From Sporomusa sphaeroides DSM 2875 (GTDB taxonomy: Bacteria > Bacillota > Negativicutes > Sporomusales > Sporomusaceae), in the NCBI RefSeq assembly GCF_001941975.2, contig NZ_CP146991.1, positions 638,501-702,500 of the forward strand: a stretch of DNA of 64,000 bases, given 5' to 3'. Position numbers and translations under genes: made by a program. The notes beneath the pieces were generated by a model. The model saw only the letters and a list, made by a program, of their open reading frames with translations, had not been told where the DNA came from and ran no database searches. Below, piece after piece: positions 25,296-34,102 of the stretch (the stretch's first letter is position 1; each line of letters starts with the position of its first letter).

Positions 25296-26204
25296 ATGAG
25301 AACAAGAGTGTTGACTATTGGTTTGCTGCTGGTGCTGGCCGTTGTTTTTACCGGCTGCGGGGGAATGACTGGCACTAAAGATACGAAAACCATTAAGATT
25401 GGGTCACAGACTTTCAGTGAACCCAAAATCCTGGCAGAAATGATGAAGCTGCTGATTGAAAAGAACCTGGGCTATAAAGTGGAGCATGTTACGAATCTTA
25501 GTGCCTCCACCATTGTCCATCAGGCTATGTTGAACAAGGAAGTCGATATATCAACACGGTATACCGGCACAGAGATGACCGGGCCGCTGGGGCTTGAGCA
25601 GCCGATATTTGACAGAAAACAGGCCTTTGATTTTGTTCAGGCCGAATTTGGCAAACGGTTTAACCAGACAGTATTTGCCCCTTATGGGTTCGAAAATACC
25701 TATGCTCTTACCGTACGCGGAGATGTAGCCCAAAAATACGGTTTGACCAAAGTATCGGACCTGGCACCTTATGCGGCCAATATGAAGCTGGGAACAGATA
25801 CTTCCTTTTTGGACCGCGAGGCTGACGGCTATCAGGCACTGACGAAACTCTATGGTTTTACCTTTGGCAAGACCTACCCCATGGAGATAGGACTGGTCTA
25901 TAAAGCCGTAAAAGATGAAGAGGTGGATACCGTTATCGCCTATTCCACCGATGCCAGAATCCGGAGCTTTGACTTGAAGGTGCTGGCAGATGACAAAAAC
26001 TTCTTTCCTCCCTATGAGGCGGTAATTATTGCCCGGAATGACACACTGGAACAGTTTGCAGGCGTTAAGGAAGAACTGGCTAAACTTAGCGGGATAATCG
26101 ATACAGATACGATGACAGAGTTAAATTATCTTGTTGACGAGAAAAAAATGGCCCCCGAGAAGGTTGCCCTTGACTTTCTAACCAAAAAGGGCCTCATTAA
26201 GTAA
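25296..26204 (+). CDS. Compatible-solute-binding lipoprotein (OpuCC/ProX-like)
   Basis: The 302-residue protein has a lipoprotein signal peptide with the lipobox FTGC (Cys near residue 21), then KTIKIGSQTFSEPKILAEM, the usual start of OpuAC/OpuCC solute-binding domains. It carries IDISTRYTGTEM-type sequence (VDISTRYTGTEM near 86) and a D-S/T-rich second lobe (VIAYSTDARI near 205). It should deliver glycine betaine, choline or a related osmolyte to the permeases. The gene follows the second permease by two bases and precedes the ATPase gene by 14. Confidence 0.9.
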   Translation: MRTRVLTIGLLLVLAVVFTGCGGMTGTKDTKTIKIGSQTFSEPKILAEMMKLLIEKNLGYKVEHVTNLSASTIVHQAMLNKEVDISTRYTGTEMTGPLGLEQPIFDRKQAFDFVQAEFGKRFNQTVFAPYGFENTYALTVRGDVAQKYGLTKVSDLAPYAANMKLGTDTSFLDREADGYQALTKLYGFTFGKTYPMEIGLVYKAVKDEEVDTVIAYSTDARIRSFDLKVLADDKNFFPPYEAVIIARNDTLEQFAGVKEELAKLSGIIDTDTMTELNYLVDEKKMAPEKVALDFLTKKGLIK

Positions 26205-26218
26205 GGAGGCTTCGACAT

Positions 26219-27328
26219 ATGATTGAGCTGATACATGTAAGTAAAGCATTTAACAACAAGCAGCCGGTATTGGACGATATTACGCTGTCTATCGGTGCCG
26301 GAGAATTTGTAGTGCTTATCGGCCCCAGCGGCTGCGGCAAAACAACGACGATGAAGATGATCAACCGCTTGATTCAGCCGACTTCCGGGCAAATCAAGAT
26401 TAAGGGAGAAAATATCGAGAACTTTGATCCGGTCGTTCTTAGGCGCAACATCGGTTATGTTATCCAGAGCATTGGGCTGTTTCCTCATATGACAATTGGG
26501 CAGAACATTGCGATAGTGCTCGATTTAAAAGGGGCTACCCAGGCCGAGTGTGAGAAAAAGGCCGGAGAATTAATTGAACTGGTGGGGTTGCCTGCCGCTA
26601 AATTCCTGCAGCGCTATCCTCACGAGCTTAGCGGCGGTCAGCAGCAGCGGATCGGAGTGGCGCGCGCGTTAGCTGCCGATCCGGAAATAATTCTGATGGA
26701 TGAGCCCTTTGGTGCGCTTGACCCCATCACGCGTGAGAATTTGCAGGACGAACTGCTCCGGATACAAAGAGAGATGCGTAAAACTATCGTTTTTGTTACC
26801 CATGATATGGATGAAGCGATAAAGCTGGGGGATCGCATTGTTGTCATGAAAGACGGCAAAATTCTGCAGGATGATACACCGGCGAAGATACTTTCTCAGC
26901 CTGCTCATGGGTTTGTCGAGGAGTTTATTGGTTCCAGGCGGCTGCTCCAACAGCCGGAATGGATTAATGTCCAGGATATTATGAACAGTAATCCGGTTGT
27001 ATGTTACCCGGATTTATCATTAGAGAAAGCGCTGCAGAAAATGCAGCAGAGCAAGGTAGACAGTCTGTTTGTCATTGACGATAATGAGCAATTGCTGGGG
27101 ATGACGACAGCAATGGATATTCACCGGAAATTGGATCAGGCCGTCCAGGTGGAACAGGTGATGAAGCCGGCGGCTGTTACGGTCAAGCCTGATGAAAATC
27201 TGCGGCAGACCATTAATCTCATGGTGGAATATGATTTGTCCTGCTTACCTGTTGTAAACCATACCAATAAACTGCGTGGCCTGGTAACCAGAAGCTCGCT
27301 GGTGAGAGTTATCGCCGAGAATTTGTAA
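26219..27328 (+). CDS. Glycine betaine-type ABC transporter ATPase with tandem CBS domains (OpuCA-like)
   Basis: The 369-residue ATPase has Walker A GPSGCGKTT near residue 36, the Q-loop, signature LSGGQQQR near 138, Walker B ILMDEPFGALD near 157 and the switch His in FVTHDMDEA. Residues about 250-369 hold two CBS domains, which in the OpuA/OpuC family sense ionic strength or cyclic di-AMP. AAGGAGG lies upstream. It closes the permease-permease-binding protein-ATPase operon, followed by a terminator, and is next to a BusR-like regulator gene, which supports an osmoregulated importer. Confidence 0.92.
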   Translation: MIELIHVSKAFNNKQPVLDDITLSIGAGEFVVLIGPSGCGKTTTMKMINRLIQPTSGQIKIKGENIENFDPVVLRRNIGYVIQSIGLFPHMTIGQNIAIVLDLKGATQAECEKKAGELIELVGLPAAKFLQRYPHELSGGQQQRIGVARALAADPEIILMDEPFGALDPITRENLQDELLRIQREMRKTIVFVTHDMDEAIKLGDRIVVMKDGKILQDDTPAKILSQPAHGFVEEFIGSRRLLQQPEWINVQDIMNSNPVVCYPDLSLEKALQKMQQSKVDSLFVIDDNEQLLGMTTAMDIHRKLDQAVQVEQVMKPAAVTVKPDENLRQTINLMVEYDLSCLPVVNHTNKLRGLVTRSSLVRVIAENL

Positions 27329-27352
27329 AACTTGAGTATATGAAAAGGTCAT

Positions 27353-27400
27353 CGGATTGCGCGTTTGCCACAGGCTGCGCGCAATCCGTATTTTCTTTTG
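27353..27400 (+). terminator. Intrinsic terminator after the OpuC-type operon
   Basis: CGGATTGCGCG and CGCGCAATCCG form an 11-base stem; TATTTTCTTTT follows. Confidence 0.88.
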
Positions 27401-27503
27401 GCTCATATTTTCCCGGCTTGCAGGAATAATGTCTATGTACAGAGTATGTAATAGATGTGTCATAATAATAATTAAAGTGTAGCAAATTTTTGGAGGATGT
27501 AAC

Positions 27504-28151
27504 ATGAAGGGGAATGTCCCGATTTTTCGGGCTATTGCACTTGATTTAGCGCAGCGTATCATCAATAGTGAGTTTGAGGAGGGAAGCAAGATTTCAGGCC
27601 GGACGCTGCTGGCCGGCCATTATAATGTGTCACCGGAAACCATCAGGAAAGCCATCTCGCTGTTAAAAGATGAACATGTTGTCGATGTATCGCAAGGCAA
27701 GGAAGTAACTATACTCTCGGTAGAGCAGGCATATAATTTTATTGAACACTATAAAAGTTCGGAATCTGTATACTCCCTGCGCCAGGAAATTGAAATTCTC
27801 CTGCGGGAAAAACAGGAGCTTGACGGAAAAATTGAGGCAGTGCTTACAGAAATTATCAATTACTCTGACCGGCTGAGAAACCTTACACCCTACAATCCGG
27901 TGGAAATCGGCATAAATGCCGACGCCCATATTGTAGGCCAGACCATCGCGGAACTCAGACTATGGCAGCACACAGGCGCTACGGTGATGGCCATTCGCCG
28001 CGGGACAGAAATCATTATATCCCCCGGCCCCAACGCCGTAATTGAGCCTTATGACAAAATTGTCGTGGTTGGTGAAACCGGTATATATCAGCGGACTTCC
28101 GAGTATTTTAATAGAACTAAGGAAAAAATCAGCGTCAGGGTAAGTGAGTGA
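27504..28151 (+). CDS. BusR-like regulator: GntR winged helix, coiled coil and RCK_C domain
   Basis: The 215-residue protein has an N-terminal GntR-type winged helix (PIFRAIALDLAQRIINSEFEEGSKISGRTLLAGHYNVSPETIRKAI, residues about 5-50), a coiled coil (about 90-125, QEIEILLREKQELDGKIEAVL) and a C-terminal RCK_C/TrkA-C domain (about 130-205, VGQTIAELRLWQHTGATVMAIRRG, then PNAVIEPYDKIVVVGE). That architecture is the BusR family, whose RCK_C domain binds cyclic di-AMP and represses betaine transporter genes. Adjacency to the OpuC-type operon fits exactly. GGAGG lies seven bases before the ATG. Confidence 0.87.
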   Translation: MKGNVPIFRAIALDLAQRIINSEFEEGSKISGRTLLAGHYNVSPETIRKAISLLKDEHVVDVSQGKEVTILSVEQAYNFIEHYKSSESVYSLRQEIEILLREKQELDGKIEAVLTEIINYSDRLRNLTPYNPVEIGINADAHIVGQTIAELRLWQHTGATVMAIRRGTEIIISPGPNAVIEPYDKIVVVGETGIYQRTSEYFNRTKEKISVRVSE

Positions 28152-28156
28152 ATAAA

Positions 28157-28184
28157 ACCGCCAAGACTAAAAGTCTTGGCGGTT
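28157..28184. terminator. Terminator hairpin between the BusR-like gene and the oxidoreductase
   Basis: A perfect 13-base stem AACCGCCAAGACT/AGTCTTGGCGGTT with a two-base gap lies between convergent genes; U-rich sequence is moderate on both strands. Confidence 0.75.
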
Positions 28185-28193
28185 CACATTAAT

Positions 28194-29576
28194 CTATTTT
28201 TTTAAGCGTTCGGTTATGACTCTGGCAACATGCACGCCACTGGCACTGGCCTGGGACAGGCCGCGGGTAATGCCTGCACCGTCGCCGATGGCAAACATGT
28301 CGGTAATCTCGGTTTCCAGTTCCTCTGTCAGTTTCAGGCGGGAGCTGTAGAATTTGACTTCCACTCCATACAGCAGGGTGTCATCATTAGCCATACCGGG
28401 GGCAATCTTGTTAAGTGCATAAATCATCTCAATAATATTGTCAAGATGGCGCTTGGGCAGCACCAGGCTCAAATCGCCGGGCGTTGCTTTTAAGGTTGGC
28501 TGGGTAAAGCTTTGCGCCAGGCGGTGCTCGTTAGTCCGGCGCCCTTTTAACAAATCGCCGAAACGCTGCACCAGCACGCCGCCGCCCAGCATATTGGAGA
28601 AGGAGGCAATGCGTTTGCCGTATTGGTGCGGCTCATTGAACGGTTCGGTAAAGTGATTGCTGACTAACAGTGCGAAGTTGGTGTTTTTGCTGTGCAGCTT
28701 TTCATCCCGGTAGCTGTGGCCGTTGGCAGTAACAATACCGTCGGTATTTTCGGCAACAACATAGCCTTTGGGGTTCATGCAGAAGGTCCGGACTAAATCG
28801 CCATATTGTTTGGTACGGTATACCAGCTTGGCTTCATACACATCATCGGTAATGTGCTGGAAAACTTCAGCCGGAATTTCAACCCGTACACCGACATCCA
28901 CCTGGTTGTTGGTTAAGGAGAGGCCCAAATCGCGGCACTGGTGGGAAAACCACTCCGAACCGGCGCGCCCGGGGGCGGCGATCAGATAATCACACTCGAT
29001 AATGCCGTCTTTGGCTGTTTGCAGGGTAAAGGTGCTGCCAACCTTTTTAATGGAATCGACGGTTACGCCAAACAGCATGGTGATGGTTTCTTTTAAATAA
29101 TCGTATATGGATTGCAGGATCTTCAGGTTGTTTTCCGTGCCAAGATGGCGGACTTTGGCGTCCAGGAGGTGCAGGTCATACCGCAGCGCTTCTTTGCCCA
29201 GGCTGCTGTTTTGGGTGCTGAAGTACTCAGACGGTGCGCCGTATTTTATATTGATCTGGTCGACATAGTCAATCAAATCAAGCACTTTTTGATCAGGAAG
29301 GTATTCGTTGAGCCAGCCGCCAAACTGGGTAGTAAAGTTATATTTACCGTCGGAAAATGCACCGGCGCCGCCAAACCCGCGCATGATGCCGCAGGGATTG
29401 CACTTAATGCAGGCAGGTGCTTTTTTATCGGAAATGGGGCAATGTCGGGAATAAATGTCGTGTCCGGCTTCTACCAGCACAATCTTACTGCCAGGATTAT
29501 TCATAATAAGCTCATAAGCGGCGAATACACCGGCAGGGCCGCCGCCGATAATGGCAATGTCAAATGTATTGGACAT
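28194..29576 (-). CDS. NAD(P)/FAD-dependent oxidoreductase (COG2509-type)
   Basis: The 460-residue flavoprotein starts with the dinucleotide-binding motif (IAIIGGGPAGVFAAYEL near residue 6). CPISDKKAPACIKCNPCGIMRGFGGAG near residue 45 contains a Cys cluster (CxxCxxC-like) that could bind a metal or take part in redox chemistry. The C-terminus has FAIGDGAGITRGLSQASASG, the second FAD motif. It matches uncharacterised FAD-dependent dehydrogenases of anaerobes; no substrate is known. ATG 29576 is chosen since GAGGTGG lies six bases upstream; the frame extends 15 codons further without homology. It stands alone. Confidence 0.8.
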   Translation of the reverse strand: MSNTFDIAIIGGGPAGVFAAYELIMNNPGSKIVLVEAGHDIYSRHCPISDKKAPACIKCNPCGIMRGFGGAGAFSDGKYNFTTQFGGWLNEYLPDQKVLDLIDYVDQINIKYGAPSEYFSTQNSSLGKEALRYDLHLLDAKVRHLGTENNLKILQSIYDYLKETITMLFGVTVDSIKKVGSTFTLQTAKDGIIECDYLIAAPGRAGSEWFSHQCRDLGLSLTNNQVDVGVRVEIPAEVFQHITDDVYEAKLVYRTKQYGDLVRTFCMNPKGYVVAENTDGIVTANGHSYRDEKLHSKNTNFALLVSNHFTEPFNEPHQYGKRIASFSNMLGGGVLVQRFGDLLKGRRTNEHRLAQSFTQPTLKATPGDLSLVLPKRHLDNIIEMIYALNKIAPGMANDDTLLYGVEVKFYSSRLKLTEELETEITDMFAIGDGAGITRGLSQASASGVHVARVITERLKK

Positions 29577-29744
29577 AAAAAACCACCTCTCTATATGATT
29601 GTGGCACAGACCGTACAACATTATACTTTATCAGCCAGTGTTTTGTAAAGAGAAAAAAAGTTCTTTTCAGGGAAACTTTTCGCACCTTGGAAACTTTTAA
29701 TAGCCACTCAAAATTACCGACTAGACAGCCTTTAGCGTGCATGG

Positions 29745-29762
29745 TAAAATTTTGTCAGAAGA
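29745..29762 (+). promoter_or_regulatory. Extended -10 promoter candidate for the PAS-HD-GYP gene
   Basis: ATGGTAAAATTTTGTCA contains an extended -10 (TGGTAAAAT). The same 17-base word with one change lies before the chemoreceptor gene at 34264-34281. No clear -35 is seen. The rest of the 277-base spacer holds only an AGCCAGGCT-type hairpin at 29784-29809. Confidence 0.35.
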
Positions 29763-29853
29763 ATTTAAATAACAACTTAATTTAGCCAGGCTCTCCACAG
29801 CTTGGCTATTTGTATTCGTAGTTTCTATAGGGTGATTGGTTGGAGGAGAAGCT

Positions 29854-30969
29854 GTGGCAGGAACGGAGACATTGTTGATTGGTATTAATTTTCTTATGCT
29901 GGCTGTACTTGTCTATATTGCTTTTACCTTGCGCCGCTATCAACAGAAAAGCAGCACTACTGCGGCCGGTATAGATAATCCGGGGATGACTGATAAGGAA
30001 AAACTGTTTGATGTTCTGGTGGAAAATTCCCCCTGCTCTGTCATGGCTATCTCTTCTACCTATCAGGTGTTGATGGTTAATGAAGTTACGGCAGCCATTA
30101 CCGGCGTAACCAGAGAAGCGGCGTTGGGCAGGAAGTGTTATGAGGTCTTTGCCGACGGGGCTGTTTGTCCCGACTGCCTGGTAGCAAAAACACTGACTAC
30201 AGCCAAACGGCATACGCAGACCACGCGGCGGCGCAATCGTTCCGGCGCCGTCAAATACATCGAGCAAACGGCCGTACCTGTGCTGACAAGCAATGGTTCT
30301 GTCAGTTATGTCTTAGAGTTTGGTCTTGATATAACCGGGAAGCAGGAGCTTGAACATCAAAACCAGCAATTGGCCGTCGAGACGGTAACGTCGCTGGCCA
30401 AGTTAATTGGCAACCGCGACCAGTATACCGGCGAGCATTCGGCGCGGGTGCGGGACATTGCGCTGGCAATCGGTAAAGAACTTAAACTGCCGGCCGACCT
30501 GCTGGGAGAACTGGCGATTGCGGCTGTTCTTCATGATATCGGCAAAATTGGTATACCTGAGCAAATATTAAATAAAACAGGCAAACTGACAGAAAGCGAA
30601 TATGCCATCATTCAACGGCACCCCCAATTAGGCTATGATGCCCTGGTGAATATCAAACAACTGGAAAAAGTGGCCGAATATATTTTGTACCATCATGAAT
30701 GTTATGATGGACGTGGTTACCCCAGCAAGAAAGCCGGGGAGGAGATTCCGCTCATTTCCCGGATACTTAGTATAGCCGACGTATATGAAGCCATAACCTC
30801 AGACCGGGTGTATCGCAAGGCTATGAATCTGGAGCAGACAATGATGGTTATGCGTACCGGGCGGGGAACTAAATTTGATCCGGAAATTCTGGATGCCTTT
30901 TTTTGTTTTTTGCGGCGGGAGCGCCCTGAAAGCAAGCTGCATCTATATGATGAGGAAGCGGTAGGCTGA
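29854..30969 (+). CDS. PAS-HD-GYP cyclic di-GMP phosphodiesterase, membrane-anchored
   Basis: From GTG 29854 the protein is 371 residues: one N-terminal membrane segment (about 8-28), a PAS domain (about 48-165) with a CPDC pair (YEVFADGAVCPDCLVAK) that may bind a metal or redox group, and an HD-GYP domain (about 180-350) with VLHDIGKIGIPEQIL, HPQLGYDAL, YHHECYDGRGYPS and LSIADVYEAITSDRVYR. It would degrade c-di-GMP in response to a PAS-sensed cue. GTG 29854 is preferred over TTG 29836 because GGAGGAG lies between them with good spacing to the GTG. Confidence 0.88.
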   Translation: MAGTETLLIGINFLMLAVLVYIAFTLRRYQQKSSTTAAGIDNPGMTDKEKLFDVLVENSPCSVMAISSTYQVLMVNEVTAAITGVTREAALGRKCYEVFADGAVCPDCLVAKTLTTAKRHTQTTRRRNRSGAVKYIEQTAVPVLTSNGSVSYVLEFGLDITGKQELEHQNQQLAVETVTSLAKLIGNRDQYTGEHSARVRDIALAIGKELKLPADLLGELAIAAVLHDIGKIGIPEQILNKTGKLTESEYAIIQRHPQLGYDALVNIKQLEKVAEYILYHHECYDGRGYPSKKAGEEIPLISRILSIADVYEAITSDRVYRKAMNLEQTMMVMRTGRGTKFDPEILDAFFCFLRRERPESKLHLYDEEAVG

Positions 30970-31034
30970 TTGTAAGCATGGGGGCAGCCGCTAAGGTGCA
31001 GAAAAGGAACAGCGCTTTCAGGCAGATAAGAAAT

Positions 31035-31077
31035 GCCGGGATTGCTTCGAAGCATAACGAGGCTGTCCCGGCTTTTG
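31035..31077 (+). terminator. Intrinsic terminator after the PAS-HD-GYP gene
   Basis: GCCGGGA and TCCCGGC pair around a 24-base loop with further internal pairing (GCTTCGAAGC); TTTT follows. Confidence 0.75.
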
Positions 31078-31103
31078 CTGTTTATGCTGCCATGTACCGA
31101 TTA

Positions 31104-31158
31104 GTTCACCGATTGTTCACAGTTCTGTCACACTTTTCCTGGACAGATAGGGTATACT
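31104..31158 (+). promoter_or_regulatory. Response-regulator-type operator and promoter of the yckD-like operon
   Basis: GTTCAC at 31104, GTTCAC at 31115 and TGTCAC at 31126 are spaced exactly 11 bases apart, the arrangement of OmpR/PhoB-family binding sites. TATACT at 31153-31158 is a good -10 and no standard -35 is present, as in activator-dependent promoters. The regulator encoded in the same operon (31741-32433) is the obvious candidate to bind it. Confidence 0.6.
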
Positions 31159-31188
31159 TGCATTAAATAAAAACAGGGAGTGATGGTT

Positions 31189-31569
31189 ATGAAAAAAATT
31201 ACTGTTGTTGCCCTTGTCGGGATTCTGGTATTATCACTGGCAGGTTCCGTGGCGCTGGCTGCTCCGGGTGATGCTTACGGCCCCGGTGGTTTCTGTCCGG
31301 CTTTTGGCACAAATGGTCAGCAGGTTAATCTGACAAGTGAGCAAAAGGCTCAGCTTGACAGCTGGCACAAAGAAAGAATGGAACATAGGAAACAAGTGCT
31401 GGAAAGACAAGTAGAATGGGGCTGGTTAACCCAAGAACAAGCCGACCAGGAAATCTCCTATATGGAAGACGGTTATGGGGGAATGGGCATGGGACCAGGC
31501 CGTATGCATGGAGGTCATGGCTGGGGCCATGGGCGGGGAGGCTGCGGTTACGGAGGCTGGGCCCGGTAA
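31189..31569 (+). CDS. Secreted YckD-like (DUF2680) protein with Met/His/Gly-rich tail
   Basis: The 126-residue protein has a Sec signal peptide (MKKITVVALVGILVLSLAG, cleavage near VALA-AP), then a DUF2680/YckD helical region (LTSEQKAQLDSWHKERMEHRKQVLERQ, LTQEQADQEISYME), and ends in a Gly-rich tail with Met, His and a Cys (GMGMGPGRMHGGHGWGHG). The tail looks able to bind soft metals. ATG 31189 is favoured since AGGGAG is eight bases upstream; GTG 31180 and ATG 31183 are in frame but too close. It precedes a two-component system whose kinase sensor has a similar Met/His-rich stretch. Confidence 0.82.
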   Translation: MKKITVVALVGILVLSLAGSVALAAPGDAYGPGGFCPAFGTNGQQVNLTSEQKAQLDSWHKERMEHRKQVLERQVEWGWLTQEQADQEISYMEDGYGGMGMGPGRMHGGHGWGHGRGGCGYGGWAR

Positions 31570-31593
31570 TAGCAGTGAATAAATTAAATAGCA

Positions 31594-31625
31594 TAGCCTG
31601 CCGCAAAAACGCGGCAGGCTATTTT
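31594..31625 (+). terminator. Terminator between the YckD-like gene and the response regulator
   Basis: A perfect stem AGCCTGCCGC/GCGGCAGGCT with an AAAAAC loop is followed by ATTTT. It probably lowers expression of the two-component genes relative to the secreted protein. Confidence 0.8.
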
Positions 31626-31740
31626 GCACATCGGCGGCTTATGATATGCTTAATTTGATGCTTCGCTTGTCCGAAGAAAGCCGCGGATTCGCACAGGCAA
31701 ATTACGAACATGCGAACCCGCGAATCGAGAGGTGGTAATC

Positions 31741-32433
31741 ATGACAGATAAAACTGTGCTTATTGTGGATGATGAACAGCCTATCCGGGAACTCCTGGCT
31801 CTGTATCTTGTGAAAGAGGGGTTTGCGGTGCAGGAAGCGGCAGATGGCGCAGAGGCTCTTATAAGATACCAGGAGAGTAAGCCGGATATCATCATTTTGG
31901 ATATCATGATGCCAATATTGGACGGTATTGAAGTCTGCCGCCAAATCCGCAAGTTTTCCCATATACCCATCATTATGCTGACTTCGCGGGCCGAAGACGA
32001 TGATCGCATTATGGGACTAGAGCTGGGGGCGGACGATTATGTGACAAAACCTTTCAACCCCCGGGAAGTGGTTGCGCGGGTCAAGGCCGTGCTGCGGCGT
32101 CAGGGTATGCCGAAAGAATCGTCTGCGGCTGTTTTAAGCTATCCGCATTTGGTAATCGATCTGGACAGACATACGGTGACGGCGTTTGATGAGGAGATTC
32201 CGCTTGCCAATAAAGAACTGGAGCTTCTGTGGTATCTGGCTTCCCATCCCGGCCTTGCCTTTTCACGGGAACAACTGCTGGAAAGTGTGTGGGACTACAG
32301 CTATTGCGGAGATACTCGCACCGTTGATACCCACATTAAACGCATTCGAAAAAAACTGGCGGTTCAGGCAGAGCCTCCGTGGGATATCAAGACCGTGTGG
32401 GGTATTGGCTACAAGTTCGAGGTGAAACCGTGA
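31741..32433 (+). CDS. OmpR/PhoB-family response regulator
   Basis: The 230-residue protein has a receiver domain (VLIVDDEQPIREL, phosphoacceptor Asp in IIILDIMMP near residue 52, Lys in DDYVTKPFNP near 102) and a winged helix DNA-binding domain (LANKELELLWYLAS, then RTVDTHIKRIRKKL and TVWGIGYKF). GAGAGGTGG lies before the ATG. Its stop overlaps the GTG of the kinase gene by four bases. Three TTCG words spaced eight bases apart and a GATTCGC/GCGAATC dyad lie just upstream (31685-31726) and might be a further operator. Confidence 0.92.
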   Translation: MTDKTVLIVDDEQPIRELLALYLVKEGFAVQEAADGAEALIRYQESKPDIIILDIMMPILDGIEVCRQIRKFSHIPIIMLTSRAEDDDRIMGLELGADDYVTKPFNPREVVARVKAVLRRQGMPKESSAAVLSYPHLVIDLDRHTVTAFDEEIPLANKELELLWYLASHPGLAFSREQLLESVWDYSYCGDTRTVDTHIKRIRKKLAVQAEPPWDIKTVWGIGYKFEVKP

Positions 32434-34067
32434 GAATATCTCTGCAGCATAAACTGCTTGGCAGCTTTATTATTGTCGTCACTTTGGTATTGGCAAGCGT
32501 ATCAGCCGGGGCAGCACTTTTAATCCGCGAATACTTCATTGCCGGCAAGCAGCGTGAGTTTACGGCCAAAGCCTATGAAACGGCGCGGGTAGTAGAAGGC
32601 TACTATGCCGGCCGGATAAACTATGTGCAGCTTGCCGGTTTCATTAATAATATTGACAGTCTGCTTAGCGCCAGGGTGTGGGTTGTCGATAATTCCCTGA
32701 ATCTGATGGCCGCATCCGAGGAGCGGGAGCTGGCAGCCAACACCTTGCATCACCGGGGCGGCATGAGGAAAAAGGGCCCAATGGGAGCCCCGGCGTCCTG
32801 TAACATGCCGGGTGGGCCGGGAATGATGCACCATAGACAAGGACAGGGCATGATGCGGGGGGCGGACCGGCAGGACGCCGCACCGGAGAGTTCGGCCGAA
32901 CAAAATCATGTGCATAATTTGGCGGATATCCAGGGGCTGGAGCTAATTGGGCAGCAGGTGCAATCTGCCGGTGACGGAGCCTGGGCTAAAACGTTTTACC
33001 ATCCCTATTATGAAGAAAATATGCTGGTTGTGGGTGTTCCCCTCAAACCGGAGGGCCAGACGCTGGGCACGGTTTTGATTCATGCGCCGCTTGCCGGCTT
33101 TGACGGTTTTCTGAACCAGATTTACTGGTATATTGCCGCCGCCGGCACAGTGGTTGTGCTTATTACCGTATGTATAGCCAATTATCTGGCATCAGGCATT
33201 ATTCGCCCTTTACGGTCCATGCAGGCTGTGGCTTCAGCCATGGCAGGCGGCAACTATTCCGTTCAGGCTAAGGCCGAGACCAACGATGAAGTCGGTGATT
33301 TGAGCCGGTCTTTAAACTCGCTGGCCAAGGCGCTGGCCGTATTTGTCAGTAATGCCGAAAAAACAGACAAGCTAAGGCGTGATTTTGTTGCCAATGTGTC
33401 ACACGAGCTTAGAACCCCGCTGACCATCCTGCGTGGTTATAATGAGGCACTATTAGACGGAACGGTGAGCAGCCCGGAGCTGGCAATGAAATATTATCAA
33501 ATCATGCGTGATGAAACTGTGCGGCTGGAAAAACTCATCGCCGAGCTTTTAGATTTAAGCCAATTGGAAGCGCGTACTGCCGAGCTGGAAACCGAGCCGG
33601 TTTCTTTAGCTGAGATTGCCGCCAATATTGTGACACTGTTCAGGCAGCGGAGTGCGGAAAAGGGAGTGACTCTGACAGTAGATATCGGCAGGGGCATACC
33701 TGATATTACCGGCAATGGCAACAGGCTGGCGCAACTTGTGGTTATCCTGCTGGATAATGCGCTTAAATTTACTCCGGCGGGCGGCACCGTCAAAGTCAGT
33801 GTAACCGCAGACGCCAACGGGGAAAGGCTTATTGTCGCCGATACCGGCGCCGGTATTCCTGCAGAGGATCTGCCATATATCTGGGAACGTTTCTATAAAA
33901 CCGACAAAGCGCATACCCGCACCGGCGGCGGTACCGGCCTGGGGCTGGCTATTGCAAAGGAAATAATTAATTTGCATGGTGCTGCCAGTGAAGTAAGCAG
34001 TAAGGTAGGACAGGGAACGGTGTTTATTATTACATTTCCCAACAAGGGGCTATTGGCGGACAGATAA
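32430..34067 (+). CDS. Sensor histidine kinase with Met/His-rich sensor domain
   Basis: From GTG 32430 (overlapping the regulator stop as GTGA) the protein is 545 residues: a membrane segment at about 12-33, an extracytoplasmic sensor to about 230, a second segment at about 232-252, a HAMP domain (IRPLRSMQAVASAMAGGNY), HisKA with His in SHELRTPL near 322, and HATPase with LLDNALKFTP, DTGAGIP and GGTGLGLAIA. The sensor includes a stretch with many Met and His residues (MPGGPGMMHHRQGQGMMRG near residue 132), suggesting that it senses Cu, Ag or another soft metal; this is inference. Confidence 0.9.
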   Translation: MRISLQHKLLGSFIIVVTLVLASVSAGAALLIREYFIAGKQREFTAKAYETARVVEGYYAGRINYVQLAGFINNIDSLLSARVWVVDNSLNLMAASEERELAANTLHHRGGMRKKGPMGAPASCNMPGGPGMMHHRQGQGMMRGADRQDAAPESSAEQNHVHNLADIQGLELIGQQVQSAGDGAWAKTFYHPYYEENMLVVGVPLKPEGQTLGTVLIHAPLAGFDGFLNQIYWYIAAAGTVVVLITVCIANYLASGIIRPLRSMQAVASAMAGGNYSVQAKAETNDEVGDLSRSLNSLAKALAVFVSNAEKTDKLRRDFVANVSHELRTPLTILRGYNEALLDGTVSSPELAMKYYQIMRDETVRLEKLIAELLDLSQLEARTAELETEPVSLAEIAANIVTLFRQRSAEKGVTLTVDIGRGIPDITGNGNRLAQLVVILLDNALKFTPAGGTVKVSVTADANGERLIVADTGAGIPAEDLPYIWERFYKTDKAHTRTGGGTGLGLAIAKEIINLHGAASEVSSKVGQGTVFIITFPNKGLLADR

Positions 34068-34102
34068 CAGTATATAAAAAAGGACTGTTATAAAAAAAGA
34101 TT

